Program-made: the position numbers and the translations under genes
The notes under the pieces: model-generated
The model's input: the letters and a program-made list of their open reading frames with translations, nothing else
Told to the model about the DNA's origin: nothing
The model's database searches: none
In this document: piece by piece, positions 35,216-36,159 of the stretch
Numbering within the stretch: position 1 is the stretch's first letter
How the letters are laid out: the number at the start of each line of letters is the position of its first letter
Source: Methanosaeta sp. PtaB.Bin018
GTDB taxonomy: Archaea; Halobacteriota; Methanosarcinia; Methanotrichales; Methanotrichaceae
Assembly: GCA_002067755.1 (NCBI GenBank)
Contig: MVQH01000078.1
Span: 1 to 36,159 of the forward strand
Direction: 5' to 3'
DNA: 36,159 nt

Positions 35216-35761
35216 GTTTCAATGGGGCCACTTCTTTTCAGAAATGGATAGAGGATAGACTGCCCAGATTGCGGAAAAGTGTTCCGGTCGTTTCAATGGG
35301 GCCACTTCTTTTCAGAAATGGATAGATGCTGCTATCCGCAGGATTGTCTTTGGGAGATACTGTTTCAATGGGGCCACTTCTTTTCAGAAATGGATAGGTA
35401 TCGCGAGTGCAGATGCATTAGTCAACCCGAACGAGTTTCAATGGGGCCACTTCTTTTCAGAAATGGATAGGTTTCTTTAACTGCCGAAAGCACAGACCGC
35501 ATGACATACGTTTCAATGGGGCCACTTCTTTTCAGAAATGGATAGTCTTTGTTCAGTCCTTCGGTGAAGGTATGGACGAGGGTTTCAATGGGGCCACTTC
35601 TTTTCAGAAATGGATAGTTTGCGCTTGCTGATCATAATAGCGCAGATAAGGCAGTTTCAATGGGGCCACTTCTTTTCAGAAATGGATAGTTGTTCTGCAG
35701 GGCAAGATCAGTATGCACCTCTTCCGTTTCAATGGGGCCACTTCTTTTCAGAAATGGATAG
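35216..35761 (-). CRISPR. CRISPR array: eight identical 36-bp repeats, seven spacers
   Basis: Repeats lie at 35216, 35290, 35362, 35435, 35510, 35582, 35654 and 35726, each 36 bp and with no mismatch among them. The plus-strand unit begins gtttcaatggggcc and ends cagaaatggatag. Spacers are 38, 36, 37, 39, 36, 36 and 36 bp, all different. Read on the minus strand the repeat ends ATTGAAAC, the common 5' handle of type I-B and III crRNAs, so transcription is probably leftward and the newest spacer is at the right. No cas gene is in the window, so the effector must act from elsewhere. Confidence 0.98.
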
Positions 35762-36032
35762 GGCAGACGTTTTTTGGCCGTTGCCGCCATCGAAAAAAAC
35801 CGGATTTGCGCGGATCGACCGAACTGCCGAACAAATTTTAAATTCAAACCAAATAATATAACCAAAACCAGTACGCGTATATTCAGCGCGGACCTACGAT
35901 ACTCTCTATATTTTTTATTGGTGTGCGTATGTCATCTCGGGAGTATTCGTAACACCGGCTCTAAGGCCTTATGACTCCCGGAACCACTTTAGTTTGGTGA
36001 GCTATCATTCTATAATAAATTTCCGCTCCATA
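35762..36032 (-). promoter_or_regulatory. Probable CRISPR leader with promoter
   Basis: This AT-rich, gene-free stretch sits at the handle-distal end of the array, where a leader is expected for leftward transcription. A TATA-like element on the minus strand (tatattatt, 35852-35860) lies about 90 bp before the first repeat. The leader ends at the terminal repeat of IS copy 2 at 36033. Confidence 0.6.
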
Positions 36033-36058
36033 TGCTGTGTTGAATAATGTTTAAATAT

Positions 36059-36083
36059 TCCCACTACTATTTATTAAGTGGGG
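36059..36083 (+). promoter_or_regulatory. Hairpin that can cover the transposase ribosome-binding site
   Basis: Tcccac at 36059-36064 can pair with gtggga at 36078-36083, which contains the GGGG ribosome-binding site 8 bp before the ATG at 36092. Such hairpins are known in IS elements to block translation of read-through transcripts. Copy 1 keeps the ggggat half but has a weaker partner (atccca). Confidence 0.5.
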
Positions 36084-36091
36084 ATAGCAGC

Positions 36092-36159
36092 ATGGAGGGA
36101 TATGCGGTAACCAAAAAACGCAATTGGCAAGAATATAACGAGGCTCTTGTCAAGCGTGG
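36092..36159 (+). CDS. IS5-like transposase, N-terminal fragment (cut by window edge)
   Basis: The visible product MEGYAVTKKRNWQEYNEALV then KR matches the start of copy 1 (KARNWQEHNEYLVKRG). The frame is open to the end of the window, so this copy may be intact, unlike copy 1. Confidence 0.8.
   Translation, partial: MEGYAVTKKRNWQEYNEALVKR

Larger units (their letters stand above)
36033..36159 (+). mobile_element. IS5-like insertion sequence, copy 2 (cut by window edge)
   Basis: It begins with tgctgtgttgaataa, the same terminal repeat as copy 1, followed by the conserved attaagtggggata and the transposase start. It points rightward, opposite to copy 1. The far end lies outside the window. 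Confidence 0.85.

Noticed and set aside
35279-35861. Open frames through the CRISPR array encoding repeated FQWGHFFSEMD peptides
   Set aside because: They arise because the 36-bp repeat is a multiple of three and some spacers are too; the repeats and spacers explain them fully.

Overview
The window looks like a piece of a methanogenic archaeal chromosome, most likely of the Methanothrix/Methanosaeta group (Methanosarcinales). The reasons are a TFE transcription factor with wHTH and zinc ribbon, a stand-alone Kae1, an archaemetzincin, TATA-type promoters, NosD-type beta-helix surface proteins, bacterial-type MutS/MutL and a full-length glutamine-dependent NadE. The genus is inferred from gene content; no rRNA or methanogenesis gene is present to confirm it.

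From 1 to about 29.7 kb the region is mainly chromosomal housekeeping. It begins with the 3' end of purD and then kae1. A leftward cluster of four exported or membrane proteins follows (1464-4607). One is a membrane-anchored winged-helix regulator, another is a secreted paralogue of its outside domain, and a third carries N-x-T sequons at 19-residue spacing. Next come nadE, a radical SAM protein, amzA, two NosD-like proteins, and a purH whose IMP-cyclohydrolase domain is degenerate. Then come a DUF167-Toprim pair, a TPR gene, a DUF2551-wHTH pair, tfe, a small regulator and an AIR-synthase-related protein. The mutL-mutS pair follows, then an MFS transporter, an AsnC-type RAM protein, a second TPR gene and a DUF3467 gene. 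carA-carB and tandem tRNA-Val(GAC) and tRNA-Phe(GAA) genes close this half.

The character changes to the right of the tRNAs. A family A DNA polymerase gene, unusual in archaea, is broken by one extra T. A HicB-HicA toxin-antitoxin pair is bracketed by CRISPR-like repeats: two upstream with a 36-bp spacer between them and one downstream, all in the same orientation as the operon. A decayed IS5-like element (32881-33587) lies next. Beyond it are AT-rich DNA with two unrecognised genes and a tyrosine-recombinase remnant whose surviving frame runs up to the edge of a CRISPR array.

The array (35216-35761) has eight identical 36-bp repeats and seven spacers and no cas genes nearby. Its reverse strand ends in the canonical ATTGAAAC handle, so it is probably transcribed leftward from a leader at 35762-36032. 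A second, inverted copy of the IS begins at 36033, making the segment between the two copies look like a composite transposon.

The parts most worth a second look are the hicBA operon framed by CRISPR repeats, the frameshifted family A polymerase with a dead proofreading domain, the paired sensor-regulator and secreted paralogue, and the CRISPR array lying between inverted IS copies.
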